From Neurospora tetraspora (Eukaryota > Ascomycota > Sordariomycetes > Sordariales > Sordariaceae): 64,000 nt of DNA. Shown here piece by piece: positions 32,743 to 43,899 of this stretch; within the stretch, counting starts at the first letter, position 1, and each line of letters opens with the position of its first letter. The DNA lies in the NCBI RefSeq assembly GCF_033439725.1, contig NW_026944386.1, positions 4,278,001-4,342,000 of the forward strand, read 5' to 3'. Below the pieces are notes generated by a model, which was given only the letters and a program-made list of their open reading frames with translations, did no database searches and was not told the DNA's origin. The position numbers were made by a program, and so were the translations under genes.

Positions 32743-35700
32743 TTATATATCATACGAGAAACTAATAAACCAAACTAGTCCTGATACGGTGCCGATAGAT
32801 ATCATCCGTCCCTGGACATCACATTCAAACGGTCGATAATTCGGTGGCAGCCAGAGTACGTTCTGGCCGTTGCAAGTAATCCAAGACCTATCCTGTCCCA
32901 AGCCATAGCCATGGCTCTCTAAATTATCTAGTACAACTTGGCTTTCAGTAGTTCCTGTAACTATTTTAATACGTCCAACGTTGGTATGTAGGTAGCGATT
33001 GGTAGGGTCAAACGAGATATCGGTTATTAGAGTACTCATAGGAATCGTCTGGAGGCATCTCCCCGACGCCGCATCCCAGATCTTGATCGTGTCGTCCCTT
33101 GAACCGGACGCAAGCCGCTGGCCATCAGGCGAGAATGCCACTGAGCGAACGTAGGAGCTATGGCCTTTTAGGGTCTGGAGGCAGCTCCCCGACACCGGAT
33201 CCCAGATCTTGATCGTTTTGTCCCACGAACCGGACGCAAGCCGCTGGCCATCAGGCGAGAATGCCACTGAGCTAACGGAGTAGCTATGGCCTTTTAGGGT
33301 CTGGAGGCAGCTCCCCGATGCCGGATCCCAGATCTTGATTGTTTTGTCATACGAACCGGACGCAAGCCGCTGGCCATCAGGCGAGAATGCCACTGAGCGA
33401 ACGTCCAGGCTATGGCCTTCTAGGGTCTGGAGGCAGCTCCCCGACGCCGGATCCCAGATCTTGATCGTGTTGCCCTCCGAACCGGACGCAAGCCGCTGGC
33501 CATCAGGCGAGAATGCCACTGAGCGAACGTCGTCGCTATGGCCTTCTAGGGTCTGGAGGCAGCTCCCCGACACCGGATCCCAGATCTTGATCGTGTTGTC
33601 CTCCGAACCGGACGCAAGCCGCTGGCCATCAGGCGAGAATGCCACTGAGAGAACGGGGTAGCTATGGCCTTCTAGGGTCTGGAGGCAGCTCCCCGACGCC
33701 GGATCCCAGATCTTGATCGTGTTGTCCTCTGAACCGGACGCAAGCCGCTGGCCATCAGGCGAGAATGCCACTGAGCTAACGGAGTCGCTATGGCCTTCTA
33801 GGGTCTGGAGGCAGCTCCCCGACACCGGATCCCAGATCTTGATCGTGTTGTCCTCCGAACCGGACGCAAGCCGCTGGCCATCAGGCGAGAATGCCACTGA
33901 GCGAACGTCGTAGCTATGGCCTTCTAGGGTCTGGAGGCAGCTCCCCGACACCGGATCCCAGATCTTGATCGTTTTGTCCCACGAACCGGACGCAAGCCGC
34001 TGGCCATCAGGCGAGAATGCCACTGAGCTAACGGAGTAGCTATGGCCTTTTAGGGTCTGGAGGCAGCTCCCCGATGCCGGATCCCAGATCTTGATCGTTT
34101 TGTCCCACGAACCGGACGCAAGCCGCTGGCCATCAGGCGAGAATGCCACTGAGAGAACGGGGTAGCTATGGCCTTTTAGGGTCTGGAGGCAGCTCCCCGA
34201 CACCGGATCCCAGATCTTGATCGTTTTGTCCCACGAACCGGACGCAAGCCGCTGGCCATCAGGCGAGAATACCACTGAGCGAACGTCGTCGCTATGGCCT
34301 TCTAGGGTCTGGAGGCAGCTCCCCGATGCCGGATCCCAGATCTTGATCGTCATGTCCTCTGAACCGGACGCAAGCCGCTGGCCATCAGGCGAGAATGCCA
34401 CTGAGCTAACGGGGTAGCTATGGCCTTTTAGGGTCTGGAGGCAGCTCCCCGATGCCGGATCCCAGATCTTGATCGTTTTGTCCCCCGAACCGGACGCAAG
34501 CCGCTGGCCATCAGGCGAGAATGCCACTGAGCGAACGGGGTAGCTATGGCCTTCTAGGGTCTGGAGGCATGCATTCCAATCCAATTCCACAGCCGGCTTA
34601 GTTCGAATCCATTTAGGTTCTTCTGCCCTGAAATTCCTCCTTATCAAGCTACCGCTTGGAGCAAATACAAGCGGTGATATGTATGTTTGAAGGGGAGCTT
34701 GCTCTATTATTGACTTATAAGATAGAGCAAACCGGTAAGCATCCCAAACAAGCTTTGATAACTGCGATTGATTATTACCTCCCTATATCTTTAGTTAGAC
34801 CAAGTTCCTAGTGCGGAGTTAGACTTGTACTTACTAGCAGGCCCTCGAGCTTTCTAATGGCAACAACGCCCACAGGCATAGCTTGGAGTAGACTTAGAGC
34901 TTCCAGCCAGTAAAGGTACTTCGTCTTGAGGAATGTATAGACAACTCCGTTATCCTGTAAACGATCATGCCGTTTTGTGTTCGTGCCAGAAACCGAGTCA
35001 CACAAGTGATCAACCCAGTAGACGCACGAGTACCGCACCGTCGCTAGCGGGTCCGGATCCGGTACTTGGACCTTGTCGCTCGGAAATCCCGGTGCGCCTA
35101 AGTCGTATATATCGCGTCGCAATACTGTAGACATGGCTTTAAGTGACCTCAAGAAGATGGTATAATTCACATCTTCTTTCCTAGAAGGAAAGGTCCAGTT
35201 CTCCTGAGAAGCTTGGTTACTAGCTTTATCAGAAGCATTGCCCAATAGAAAGTCCTTGGCTGATTGGTGGACAAAATAAACAGTCTGGTCTCGAAGAGTC
35301 AAAAACGAGCCGCAAAGCCCTATAAGCTCTTCCAAGCACTGCGGATCATCTGAGATATCGCCTGACATCTCGACGAGAGTGGTCAGTTCTTGAAGGCTGA
35401 TGGGTCGGCGAACGATACAGGAGACGGCAAGAATTTGCCTGCACAAATCCGCATAATCGGACTGAATAATCTGCTCCATCATCCGCGCATATAGGGAATC
35501 CAACCCGGGGGGGAATGCCCGTAACTTTGTTAGTGTCTGCCACTTCCGAACGCTCGGGTCCGCAAGTACTTGGCAGACCAAGGCCACCCAGAGAAAAGTC
35601 CCATTCGCGTTAGAAGAGAGATAGTCATGTACCTCCGTCTGCATTGTGCTGTTGTACCGTTTCTGCCGCGACAAGTGAAGGACTTTATGGCGGATATATG

Positions 35701-37099
35701 CACTGACGGCAGTGGTGACGGATTCGGCGTTTAGCTCGAGGCTGAGTCTGGACTGCTGCGCGACGATCGCCAACTGTTCTTCGATCTGCACCTCGTTGCG
35801 ACTAGATACAAGCCACTTGACACGAGCAGACACAGATGATATCTGGATGATCAACTGAAGAAGCTGCGGTTGGTCTGTCACACATTCGTCCAGAGCATCA
35901 ATCACCAGATAGGTGACCTTCAAGTTCGGGTCTTCTAGCATCTCGCATAAAACCTTAGACAGGACGATCCATGCCATTGCGTCATCGGAAGGGTATGTGT
36001 TCTCCGGTAGATGTGAGAGCAGGCGTGGTTGCCGGTGGGCAAGTAGGTAGATTAAGCCTCGTAGCACGGCAGTTGCGTTATTGATGTGCGAGTCGGTAGC
36101 TTGGCAGAAGAAATACGCCAAGTTGCCGCCGTCAGCGATAACACGCCGCTCTAGTTCGTCGATGATACCGCATAGCAACATGGTCTTGCCTTTGCCTGGA
36201 TCTCCCTTGATCCAGAGCAGGCGACTCTCCCGCAGCTGGCGCCATCGGTTGAAGTCGGGATTGTCGAAGACCCAGCGGTAAGCATCAGCCAGCAGACCAC
36301 CCTTCGCCAGCTCGATCCGCTCCTTTTCGACGTGCGGGTCACGCGGGTCTGTGGGCCACAATTTTGCCAGACAGAGGTAATCCTCGTGAACCTTGTCCTG
36401 CAGCCGCTTCAATGCTTTCTGCCTTCCTTCGCCGTAGAGAACCGGCATGTGCACATCGAAGATGCCGAATAGAGAGTACACCTTGTCTTCCGGGTATTTT
36501 GTGTCACGCTTCTCGATCCATCGCATCCGTTCGGCGACGCTGAAATCAGATAGAGGGACACCTTGGAAGGCTTTTCGCGGAATTCCGGTTATATCGTGGA
36601 TTTCTTGTTCCAGAGACTCCTTATCTCCCAGGCGCTCGCCCTCTTTAGAGAAGAATTCGACGATCGTTGGGGCAATGAGCTCTTGGAGGGTCCATCCTCG
36701 GGAAAACCATCTACTCTTTCGAAAGGCCGGTTGCCAACCGGGGCCGTCACCGTGTTGATGGGTTGAGACGTCTGCCAAGTACACGTAACATTTCACCGCG
36801 CTGCGGTACCAATAGAACATGGAGTTGAGAGCGTGCTGAAGCTCGGCACTGTCAGACTTGTCGATGCAGCATGTGTCGACCCAGAAGAATTTCAACCCAT
36901 CGCGCCAGGCTTGGTCTCCGCAAAAACGAATCTTAGCGTAGCCTGCTTTGTTCTTGCCTGTACCGTCCGTCATGTCTTTGAAGAGGACCTCTTCGGGACC
37001 CCATGTGTGTGAAAGTATCGCATACGGTGGAATCTTGTTGTTGGGGAGGTCCTCCGTCAGACGGACCCCGCCGGTATCGTCACGCTCCAGGAGTCGCAT
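32743..37099 (-). CDS. HET - NACHT - WD40 protein, HET-E/HET-D type (1427 aa)
   Basis: Exon 1 (37099-34835, 755 codons) and exon 2 (34761-32743) join in phase 0 across a 73-bp intron (GTAAGT, CTAAC branch site, TCGCAG). Residues 24-145 are a HET domain (PPYAILSHTWG, DTCCIDKSDSAELQ, RGWTLQELIAP). The NACHT NTPase has P-loop GDPGKGKT at 299-306 and LVIDALDEC near 398-406. After a helical linker come 12 near-identical 42-residue WD repeats (SVAFSPDGQRLASGS, TIKIWDP) and one degenerate unit. In Podospora anserina, HET-D and HET-E of this layout recognise HET-C alleles through the WD repeats and trigger heterokaryon-incompatibility cell death through the HET domain. The frame is intact. The ligand here is unknown; repeat number and variable residues would set specificity. 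Confidence 0.93.
33060..34570 (-). repeat. Tandem array of 126-bp WD40-coding repeats
   Basis: Twelve copies of a 126-bp unit, nearly identical in DNA. Differences concentrate just after the conserved GHS (YPVRS, DDVRS, LDVRS, SYVRS, DSVSS) and after ASGS (GDKT, WDKT, EDNT, EGNT, EDMT, YDKT, RDDT), the positions on the binding face of the propeller. The array shows no A+T shift typical of RIP. Confidence 0.92.
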
Positions 37100-38706
37100 T
37101 TCAGAGTCCGCTAGGCTCAGCTCCCTCGGCAGCTACTCATACAAATGTTTGATGGTGGGAAAAGGCTCGCAGGCTTCGCGAGCGGACGGCTTATGTTCGC
37201 GGGACTGTAGGTATAGTAAATCAGCAGTTGAAACTGGGGGAGTTGCTCGACAGACGAGAACTACTTACCATAAGTAACGGACAAAATTCGTAGCGTATGT
37301 CTCGGTGGGTTTGATTGGGAGCCTTGAAGGTGGTTGCTGTTGTTGTCTTTGTTTCAAGGCGCTGCCTTTGCCTGGATCACCAATCCCGCAGGACTCACTC
37401 AGACTTCCACCATACCCGACGCGAACTGAGTAGAGGTATCGGGCACAGCCTCTTCGGTACAACCTCTTCGACACAGCTGTCTTGCAAGCAGAAGACTCGC
37501 CAATATCGCGTTGGGTACATGGTTGGGCATAGATGACTGAGAGGCCCAGGGCGCCAAGCCCGGAAAGGAAAGGTGTTGGTCAGCCTTTACTGTAATGAAG
37601 AGTTGCTCTGAGTGGATGGGTAAAGAGGAGAAGGCAATGCATTGGGAAGATGGTCTTGATTGGATGCTTGCTCGCTCTGATGCCCTCCACATCACGTGGT
37701 TGAAAGTCACGGTGAGCTTCAGGGAAGAAGGTACATTCAGGAACGGTGAGGTGAGGAAAGGAAGGTGTGAGCGTAGACGAACTTTCCGAATGTGAAGCCT
37801 CAAAACGAAATCCCAATATTAACACAGCGGGTTAGGGTTACCGGCGAGCACCGCCGTCACCTTGTTTCGCAGCCCTGGCATGCAGCTCTCTCAGCCAATC
37901 GATTCGTCTACAAAGGTGTTGGCGGCAGCGCCGGCAGTGTGTTGCAAGCCAACCGCTATGGTTATGACATGCCAGGATGGAAGGGAAGAGGTAGGCTGAT
38001 GCAGGCAGATGAAGGTAGGTTAAGGTAGGTATATGAAGGAGGTCCATCGTGATCCAACAAGACAAGAGCGAGAGACTCCCTTGCCACGCTCTCATCTGCG
38101 TACACATAACTGGGCCGAGGAGTACGAAGAACCAATCAGGAATGGTCTTCTGACCGAGTGCAATCTTGGTGTTACCCGTGTAAAAGATCTAGAAGCAGTG
38201 TCAGGACGGTCTACTTTGCTCATAATCCGCCCAATTATATCAATCATTTTAGCGCCGGCTCCCCACTCACTGTAATGCCTCCGTCCGAACGATATAGATA
38301 TGGGAGGAGGTTGTTCAATTTTTTGACCCTACCACGTGATTAAAAGACCCGGTTCATATCCTTCCAACTCCCATACATAAGCTGCCCCTCACTGGCTTAT
38401 CTATGGGAGAGCGGACGGGATCCCGAGTTTTCCAGTGGGTATGGTCGTATGTGCTTTGATGGTCTGGTTTAGCAGGTTATAACGGTGGATGCGCGCCAGC
38501 GTCGGGAGGGACATGACGGATGATGGTGTTGGCGGTGGTGTTCGCAATGATGAATAGGTGAGGTTGTGTGTGTGCTAGACGACCTCCCCAACATGGCCTG
38601 CAAGCAAACGACGGTAAATATGCAGGGAGCAGGAACCAAGCAAGGTAGATAGATGCAAACCGTGATATTCCAGATATCTATAAGCATCTATGTTCAGGTA
38701 ACGCTC
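37100..38706. other. Intergenic, promoter side of the HET-NACHT-WD40 gene
   Basis: No gene could be supported. Open frames on both strands overlap each other without domains or splice logic. The first few hundred bases are the presumed promoter and leader of the minus-strand recognition gene. Confidence 0.45.
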
Positions 38707-39273
38707 CTATTTACGTCCCCGTGAGCGCACCCAAGTTCCCAAGGACCAAGTGCCCATATCTATTACTCTGCCTCTAATCCCCTCACCAACCACGGCACTG
38801 ACCTCCCCATACCCCCAACCCTTAATCACCGACTCACCCTCCCCCTTTCTCCAGTTAAGAAAAGATGCAAAAAAAACTTCATAGCATAAACTCATAACAA
38901 CATCGTACCCCGCCCCGATAAAAGCCCCAACCCATGCCACAAACCAGATAAACTCCTGTTTCTGTTTTTGCTTTTCCCCAGTAGAAAGATATAACGACAG
39001 CAATGACCTAAGCCAGAAAGAAAGGAAAAAGGGTAAAAATACAAGATGATGTATGTAAAAAGAGGTGATTAGAGATGGGATATGTACGTGGGTCTCCTGG
39101 ACAAAAGCAGGAAACAAGAAGGAGAAAAGAAAAAGAGAAGGAAACAAGAAGGAGAAAAGAAAAAGAGGAGGAAAGGAAGAATGAAAAATGCGCTGCGTAT
39201 GAAGATAAGGTGAAGAGCAGAAAAGGTAGGGAAGTAAAAGGGGAGTATGTCCGTGAACAGCCCACTTGAGCAT
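38707..39273 (-). CDS. Doubtful membrane-protein ORF
   Basis: An ATG-initiated frame of 188 codons. The N-terminal half is a Phe/Leu/Ser low-complexity stretch produced by a GA-rich DNA tract (about 39105-39240), so it is weak evidence for coding. The C-terminal half (FIWFVAWVGAFIGAGYDVVM and onward) looks more like a real hydrophobic segment followed by a Gly-rich tail. It could instead be the last exon of another gene or chance. It lies just downstream of the CM1-motif gene on the same strand. No family recognised. Confidence 0.2.
   Translation of the reverse strand: MLKWAVHGHTPLLLPYLFCSSPYLHTQRIFHSSFPPLFLFSFLFPSLFLFSFLFPAFVQETHVHIPSLITSFYIHHLVFLPFFLSFWLRSLLSLYLSTGEKQKQKQEFIWFVAWVGAFIGAGYDVVMSLCYEVFFASFLNWRKGEGESVIKGWGYGEVSAVVGEGIRGRVIDMGTWSLGTWVRSRGRK
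39105..39240. repeat. GA-rich low-complexity tract
   Basis: Purine-only runs with two near-copies of AAGAAGGAGAAAAGAAAAAG in tandem. Pure-purine strands of this kind can form triplex or slipped structures. Confidence 0.7.
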
Positions 39274-39404
39274 ACTGGGCCTGAGCCCTTCAGTCTTGTC
39301 TGTCTATATGAGTGCAGATGGTGAGTTAAAGACGGATGATTTGAAGCACTTATTTACCCACATCCCATTCCAGAGATGATAGCCATGGCCTGCTCTTGTG
39401 CAAC

Positions 39405-42400
39405 TCAATTCCCACCCTTCCTCAAACTCCCGACCCTACCGAGATTCGCAAACCACCTCCTCTTCCCACCACCCGCACTCTCCCTCCGTCCACCCTGACT
39501 CTGCGGCGGCCCGTCACCAGACCCAACCGACTTCGAAAAGGGATTCTGGAAGTTCGGCAGAACACCACCACCTTCCTCACCGAGACTAGCACCACCACTG
39601 GTAACCGGCCTCTGAGGGGACTCCGTCGAATTCCTCTCATCCCTACAATCCCCAAACGAAGAAGGACAAAGCGAGACTCCTCCCGCTTCCTCATCAGCTC
39701 TATCAACTCTATCAGCAGCTGCTTCAGTCCTCCTCGTCGGTCTAATCCGTCCTATGGGGGGAGGCGTAGCGCCCGAATGGTCATCGTCGGCGGCCATTTC
39801 GGAGGGCAGCCTTTCGGAGTTACGTCTACCCCATGAAGGGGGTCCGAAATCAGACGGAGGATCCCTGGCAGAAAGAGAGAAGGACGCAGAAGCGGGAGAG
39901 GGGATGGGGATGGAACTGTGGGCTTGGGAAGAGAAAGGTTCAACCGAGCCGGTCGATCTCCTAAATAGACTGTTGAACTTTGAGCGAGCAGGTTGTGAGG
40001 CTGTAGGCGGGTAGCGCCGTTTGGAGGACTTTTCCTTTTCTTCTTTTGGTGGGGGGTTGAAGAGAGTCTTGGGCGGGACAGTGGCTGCTCGGTTGTCAAC
40101 ACCAAAGGACAGGTCTGACGATGGGCGGGCGTCGCTTCGTTGACCAATGCTGTGGCTACGGATTGTCGTCATGGTCGTTCGTGGGGAGTCCACGTTGCTC
40201 TTCCTTCCTCGGGGATCCTTCAACGGAGTCTGGAATTGCCGAACAGTGGGCGAGGCCGGTAAACTGCTAGCTGAGCCTGACAATGACCCATCCAAGCCCG
40301 GGATACGGTGGCCCATTCCGGTTGTTGCCCTGAGGCTTGACCCGCGTTCCGGCGGCGGCGGCGCCATATTCCTGACCTCATGCAGCTTCGCAAAGCCTGA
40401 GCCAAAGATTGGTGTAGGAAGTGAGTCGCCCATGTAGCTCCGGCCGCCAAATGCCGAGTCGGCATTCGAGCTCCCACTAGCTACTCGTACGCCGCCCGCA
40501 CAGTTGTACCCTGTTCCGTCGAGCTTTCCGTAAATCGCATCTGACATCCAACCGTGTGATCCAGTAGGGAATGAGAACAAGTCCGGCGACACTCGGCCAT
40601 GATCCGGTTCGCGACCGCCGACCTGAGACACCGAGCTCAGAGGATCCAATGGCGGTACTATTTTGTTCGGCTTTTGACTCTCCCTTAGCCACAGATCAAT
40701 ACTCGACGCAAAAGACTGTCTCCTCCCATCCGCCACGTCGTCGTCATCCTCCTCACTCGACCAGCTCTTGCGGCCTCCATGCTCTTCCGATCGCCGAACA
40801 TCACTAGCAGAAGGCGGGCGTTCCGATTCCGACGTCATGTAACAAGGGTCCAACATCGCTCCTTCACTCTCGAGATCCCGGAGACTGTTGAAGGCCGTGA
40901 TGGATGCCGGCTGGCCCTGTCGTCGTCGCGGCACTTGAAGATGATCCTGATCCTCATCATCTTCCGAGTGCACCGAGGCTGTCTCCCCCGAGGTAGAGGA
41001 ATTGGCCGGCCGGTTGTCCGAACTTTGTCCCTTTGACAGTGAGTCATCTAATATTTGAAAGACGCGCAGGGTCGAAGTTGAAATGGTGTCGGGGGTGGGT
41101 GGAAGACCACTATGCACGCGAGGGAAGTCTCTTACCGAAGACCCATGCGTATATACGTTTTGTAGAGAGGACCTGTTTGTTCTCCGGGAGGTAGAGTCTG
41201 TTTGTGACTTGACCGATGCTGCCCCGGTCTCCTGATCAAGGTTGTGCCTTGAACTAAACTTGTCTACCAAGGAGGCAGTCCTGGGTTCATCTGACACTTG
41301 ATCGGCTGCCTTGTCGATGCCAAGACCAAGCTGGCTCTTGCGGAACGGGCTTGACCTGCTTGTCGCTATCGGCGACGGTGGACGACGGCGGGACTTTGTC
41401 GGAGTATCCCCGGGCATTGGCGAGTTTCGGTTTGACATGGAAGTCAGGCGCTCTTCAGCCCCATCCACGTGCGGTGGGCTCTGGGGACGGGGTGAAGGGA
41501 TGGCCTTGTTCTGGCCGTAGATGCTTAAGAAGGAACTCTCGCTGAGAAGACTTAATGCTGGGCTACCAACCTTGATGAACTCGCTCCGATTTGTTTCTGG
41601 CGATTCCTCCTCCGACAACCGACCCAAGCCCAGTTCGCTAGCTCGCGGTCTAAGGTAGACGTTTCGAAGGTTTTCGGTGTTCTCCGTTGGCTCCGTAAGG
41701 AAACTCGGCATGCGATGAAGGACCTTTTGCTCGCCGGCCCTGGGGGTATCCGGTGTTTCGTTCCTTGAAGGGATAGAATGCGAGGCGTCGTGGTCCGAGC
41801 TGTAGAATCCTTCCGCCTCGACTTGCCTAACCATTTCCCGCTCCTTGAGCAGATTCTCTATCCGTGACTCAAGAGTAACGATCATAGCCACAGCTTCCTC
41901 AACGGCCTTGTCCTTCTTCTCCAGCTCTTCCAGCAAGACGTCATTGATGTCCTGTGTCTCCCTTTGTTCACTCCTCAACTGCTCTTTCTCCAGCTCCAGC
42001 TTCTCTATTAGCTCCTCCAAAGCCGTCTGCTTCTCGCGCCGATGGAAGAGTTCCAGTTTGAGGTCAAAATTTTGTTTGTGTAGCTTGGACAAGAGATCTT
42101 GGGCATCCTTCATGCATGGCGCCTGGTGTTCCTTTTTCTTGGCACTGATTTCCGAAGCAATGGTCGGTGGCAAGGGCCGCGTTGTTGATTTCGTTGGCGA
42201 GGCGATCGGATTGGTAAAGCCGGCAGAAGTCTTGGGCCTCTCGATGGGCTGTTTCCCGGAAGCTCGTTCGGCCTCCATCTTTCGTGTTCGTTCGATCCGT
42301 TCTTGCAAATACTCTGACATGGGGGGCAAGGCCAGGATGTCAGCGCGATCAAGGGAGAAGTGGGCTTTATGTTGCTTGGAAGAGCTCGGCGGACGGGAGG

Positions 42401-42569
42401 ATCGGGAGCGGTCGTGGGGTGGTTGCGCATGTGTCTGGTTGTTGCTATTGGTGTTGCTGGTTCGGGTACGTGTCGAACTGGCGCTCATGCTTTCCCTGGA
42501 AGCAGGTCGCAAGCCGGAAAGGGGGCGGATGGGGCGGCCGTGGGAACGAGTGTCTATGGAGGAGGCCAT
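39405..42569 (-). CDS. Centrosomin-motif (CM1/Cnn_1N) protein, 1054 aa
   Basis: One long intronless frame; the first real ATG is at 42569 (MASSIDTRSHG). A disordered Ser/Arg/Pro-rich N-terminus leads into a CM1-type motif at residues about 153-200 (KDAQDLLSKLHKQNFDLKLE), which continues as coiled coil to about residue 255. The remaining 800 residues are Ser/Pro/Arg-rich with many short phosphosite-like stretches and no globular domain. In fungi, CM1 proteins such as Mto1 and ApsB, like animal centrosomin, recruit the gamma-tubulin complex to microtubule-organising centres. A role at the spindle pole body or septal MTOCs is inferred from the motif only. Composition and codon use are those of a conserved core gene, unlike the neighbouring accessory DNA. 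Confidence 0.75.
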   Translation of the reverse strand: MASSIDTRSHGRPIRPLSGLRPASRESMSASSTRTRTSNTNSNNQTHAQPPHDRSRSSRPPSSSKQHKAHFSLDRADILALPPMSEYLQERIERTRKMEAERASGKQPIERPKTSAGFTNPIASPTKSTTRPLPPTIASEISAKKKEHQAPCMKDAQDLLSKLHKQNFDLKLELFHRREKQTALEELIEKLELEKEQLRSEQRETQDINDVLLEELEKKDKAVEEAVAMIVTLESRIENLLKEREMVRQVEAEGFYSSDHDASHSIPSRNETPDTPRAGEQKVLHRMPSFLTEPTENTENLRNVYLRPRASELGLGRLSEEESPETNRSEFIKVGSPALSLLSESSFLSIYGQNKAIPSPRPQSPPHVDGAEERLTSMSNRNSPMPGDTPTKSRRRPPSPIATSRSSPFRKSQLGLGIDKAADQVSDEPRTASLVDKFSSRHNLDQETGAASVKSQTDSTSRRTNRSSLQNVYTHGSSVRDFPRVHSGLPPTPDTISTSTLRVFQILDDSLSKGQSSDNRPANSSTSGETASVHSEDDEDQDHLQVPRRRQGQPASITAFNSLRDLESEGAMLDPCYMTSESERPPSASDVRRSEEHGGRKSWSSEEDDDDVADGRRQSFASSIDLWLRESQKPNKIVPPLDPLSSVSQVGGREPDHGRVSPDLFSFPTGSHGWMSDAIYGKLDGTGYNCAGGVRVASGSSNADSAFGGRSYMGDSLPTPIFGSGFAKLHEVRNMAPPPPERGSSLRATTGMGHRIPGLDGSLSGSASSLPASPTVRQFQTPLKDPRGRKSNVDSPRTTMTTIRSHSIGQRSDARPSSDLSFGVDNRAATVPPKTLFNPPPKEEKEKSSKRRYPPTASQPARSKFNSLFRRSTGSVEPFSSQAHSSIPIPSPASASFSLSARDPPSDFGPPSWGRRNSERLPSEMAADDDHSGATPPPIGRIRPTRRTEAAADRVDRADEEAGGVSLCPSSFGDCRDERNSTESPQRPVTSGGASLGEEGGGVLPNFQNPFSKSVGSGDGPPQSQGGRRESAGGGKRRWFANLGRVGSLRKGGN

Positions 42570-43614
42570 GGTGGGTGGCCTGGTGGACAAACGGCGCCGT
42601 CGGTGGGGCGACCATACGACGCGGTACCGACGTCGACAACCAGGTGACGAGCCAACGATATCCTCGCCGTGTTTCTCAAATGTCTTGGTTCCGAAACTGT
42701 CGGCCGTCGCAAAAGTGACAGTTGTGTCAGGATGATGCCTGCTCGAGGGTGATCGTATATGTCGTCGGCGTCCGGGCGTTGAAGGTCAAAGCGCGGTTCG
42801 AGACAATAAGTTAAAAGGACGGAAGGCCGCCTTGCATCAACAGGTTGGTTGTGTCATGTAGTACGGTTCGGGGTGATGTGCCGGTTCGGGTGTCGTGGAG
42901 CACCGGGGTACGGCAGGCGGAAGATGCGAACGACGGGAGAAGTCGAGAAAGAGGAACGGACGGGACCCGGAGAAGGGGGAGAAGCACAACTGAATGCAGC
43001 TTTCCGAGCTCGACGTTTGCCTTGTCTCGAACTGTCGCAATTTCGGGCGATTAATCGTTTCTTTTTTGTTTATAGAATGCGCGAATAGGATAGGGTGGCC
43101 AATTGGGCTTTGTTGTTTTAGGGGGAGCTTGTTTCTTTTTTTCGATGTCTCGGACGTCCAATTGGCGATGAGGAGGGATGATGCGTCGGTGCGACTATTT
43201 ACTTTTCATCCAAGCCTAGGCAAAGTCGAGAATGGTCTGTTGTGTTCTTCGTTGTTGTCGAAAAAGTCACAACACCCACTGACTGACTGACTGCTGGCCG
43301 CGAGGTGTGGTCGAGATGAAAAACGTCGTGGAGGGGATGACGACGACGGATGGAATGCGGAAAAAAAAGGGGACAAATTCCCAAAAGGTTCTCGAAAGTG
43401 GATGCCTCTGAATGGGTGTGGAGCGGGCGGTCGGGGATGCAGGTTCGAGTGCGCCATGTTTTGGTCCTGCAGCAGCGCACTTCTTGGTGTCTATTCCCTG
43501 GATTCTGGTTGGTCATGAGCGGGGTGATGGAGGGTGACGAGCAGTGACAGGCGCGGGCAATGCAATGACGGACAGTACTGTGAAGCTGCTGTGGACCTCT
43601 GCTGTGCTGCCCCA
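42570..43614. other. Promoter side of the CM1 gene, up to the A+T-rich block
   Basis: G+C-normal DNA without a supported gene; presumably the promoter and long leader of the CM1 gene. It ends at the left inverted repeat of the A+T-rich block. Confidence 0.5.
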
Positions 43615-43675
43615 TTCCCACACTCAAGCGCCTTGTCAGTCTTGGCGCGCTAGTTGTGTTGAGCTGGCCACAACA
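43615..43675. repeat. Left inverted repeat bounding the A+T-rich block
   Basis: Starts TTCCCACACTCAAGCGCC, continues TTGTCAGT, and ends TGAGCTGGCCACAACA. The reverse complement is at 57987-58042 with a diverged middle of about 15 bases. Both copies keep normal base composition although the DNA between them is strongly A+T-rich. Confidence 0.8.
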
Positions 43676-43899
43676 CCGACTTGAATATAGATTTGACAGA
43701 TTGACCAGATTTAACCGTCTTAATCAACGCAAATCAACTGCATCGCATCGTAAATTATCAAAATCTGCACTAAAAAACCAATATTTTAATACTAATATAT
43801 TAGCTATCGTTTTATTTAATATTTTTATTATCTTTACTATTATTATAGCTATATAATATAGTAAATTTTCCTAATTCGAACTAATAAACTATCGTAAAT

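Noticed and set aside
33335-34417. Several plus-strand frames opposite the WD repeats
   Set aside because: They repeat with the same 126-bp period as the WD array and are its antisense readings.
39075-39269. Plus-strand Lys/Glu/Arg-rich frame
   Set aside because: It is a translation of the GA-rich low-complexity tract and has no other support.
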